A stretch of DNA of 5,507 bases from Synechococcales cyanobacterium PMM_0073 (GTDB lineage Bacteria; Cyanobacteriota; Cyanobacteriia; Elainellales; Elainellaceae): positions 1-5,507 of the forward strand of contig CASBQH010000223.1 of assembly GCA_949127695.1 (NCBI GenBank). The letters run 5' to 3'. The notes under the pieces are model-generated. The model saw only the letters and a program-made list of their open reading frames with translations, did not search any database and was not told where the DNA came from. A program made the position numbers and the translations under genes. Positions 5,217-5,507 of the stretch are shown here, in pieces; the first letter of the stretch is position 1, and each line of letters starts with the position of its first letter.

Positions 5217-5251
5217 TTGTTCATGAGAGTGATTAAGCTATCACTGAGCTT
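5217..5251 (+). promoter_or_regulatory. Weak promoter and competing inverted repeats of the small gene
   Basis: TTGTTC (5217-5222), a 16-nt spacer and TATCAC (5239-5244, four of six consensus bases) form a weak promoter candidate about 45 bp before the ATG at 5291. AGTGAT (5228-5233) and ATCACT (5240-5245) are inverted copies spanning its -10. AAGCT (5235-5239) and AGCTT (5247-5251) form a second inverted repeat that overlaps the first, so only one can form at a time. Confidence 0.3.
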
Positions 5252-5277
5252 CAAGCCCTCTAAACCCAACATAAATT

Positions 5278-5283
5278 AGAGGA
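5278..5283 (+). promoter_or_regulatory. Strong ribosome binding site of the small gene
   Basis: AGAGGA ends 7 nt before the ATG at 5291 and is the best Shine-Dalgarno match in the window. It is the main sequence evidence that the 66-codon frame is translated. Confidence 0.7.
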
Positions 5284-5290
5284 AAAACCG

Positions 5291-5491
5291 ATGTCTTCAG
5301 AGTTCAACGAACTGCTGCAACGTCCGCATGGCGAGGGTTTGCAGATTTGGCTGGTTGGCACCAGAGAGCAGATCATCCATACAATGAATGAGTTTCAGGT
5401 GAAGCAGGTGGTGGTTGACCGCAGCCAGTTTAGCCCGCTAATTCCGGCTCCGCTGGCGGCAGGGCGGTATATGTCGCTGCTGGTGCGGTAG
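5291..5491 (+). CDS. Small protein of unknown function, 66 residues
   Basis: I cannot assign a function. The frame begins with ATG behind a strong Shine-Dalgarno sequence and ends at TAG 5489-5491. The product reads as a compact alpha/beta domain: an amphipathic start (MSSEFNELLQRPHGEG), a hydrophobic strand LQIWLVG (17-23), a helix-like TREQIIHTMNEFQ (24-36), a second strand KQVVVD (38-43), a Pro-rich turn PLIPAP (49-54) and a final strand RYMSLLVR (59-66). It has no signal peptide, membrane segment, cysteine or metal-binding cluster. Its codon use resembles that of the neighbouring genes and its composition is protein-like, unlike the out-of-frame readings nearby. From memory, short conserved hypothetical proteins of this type occur in cyanobacteria, but I cannot verify that. 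The 330-bp gap from nhaC suggests its own promoter. Whether it leads an operon is unknown, as the window ends 16 bp later. Confidence 0.75.
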   Translation: MSSEFNELLQRPHGEGLQIWLVGTREQIIHTMNEFQVKQVVVDRSQFSPLIPAPLAAGRYMSLLVR

Positions 5492-5507
5492 GTTGCCCCC
5501 TTCCCCC

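Larger units (their letters stand above)
4961..5290. other. 330-bp intergenic region with several small inverted repeats
   Basis: No credible gene. A GGGCT/AGCCC hairpin (5000-5019, 10-nt loop) follows the antiporter stop but lacks a T run. Further on, a weak CATA/TATG stem (5051-5067) is followed by six T residues (5069-5074) and is the better, still poor, candidate for ending nhaC transcription. The right half (5189-5251) holds the stem-loops and possible promoter of the small gene at 5291, listed separately. GGCGTTGCTGAAT (4971-4983) resembles sequence I associate with cyanobacterial insertion-element ends, but no transposase or paired end is visible. Confidence 0.5.

Overview
The window looks like ordinary chromosome from a cyanobacterium, probably a filamentous Leptolyngbya-like lineage. 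That placement rests on the style of the proteins, on a BtuR/CobA-like 'P-loop' protein of a type I associate with cyanobacteria, and on two copies of the HIP1 octamer GCGATCGC (4092-4099 and 4406-4413). It is inference, not a database match. Most of the window is housekeeping. I found no rRNA, tRNA, CRISPR array or intact transposase.

Layout. 1-263 has no convincing gene; it holds a 12-bp tandem repeat (41-88) and a nested inverted repeat (138-169). rph (RNase PH, minus strand) occupies 264-995. A divergent intergenic region of about 330 bp (996-1329), rich in potential stem-loops, separates it from a plus-strand gene (1330-1881) for a BtuR/CobA-family protein whose Walker A motif is destroyed. 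That gene converges, with only 8 bp between stop codons, on a minus-strand pair: prmC (release factor glutamine methyltransferase, 2551-3438) followed by tsaC (threonylcarbamoyl-AMP synthase, 1890-2525). A divergent 196-bp promoter region (3439-3634) leads to a plus-strand NhaC-family Na+/H+ antiporter (3635-4960). After 330 bp of non-coding DNA with several inverted repeats comes a 66-codon plus-strand gene of unknown function (5291-5491) with a strong ribosome binding site.

How the genes relate. prmC and tsaC are a coherent pair: one methylates the GGQ loop of peptide release factors, the other starts t6A modification of ANN-decoding tRNAs, so both serve accurate translation. RNase PH, a tRNA 3'-end trimming enzyme, is also an RNA-processing gene but is transcribed separately. 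The antiporter handles ion and pH balance and has no clear link to its neighbours.

Most worth a second look: the BtuR-like protein without a usable P-loop; the stem-loop-dense region in front of it (a 10-bp perfect inverted repeat, a 9-bp perfect repeat closing a 56-nt loop, and a bulged 9-bp hairpin); a (GGCT)5 tetranucleotide tract inside tsaC; and the small unknown gene with its structured upstream region. I do not see a clear multi-gene novel system here.
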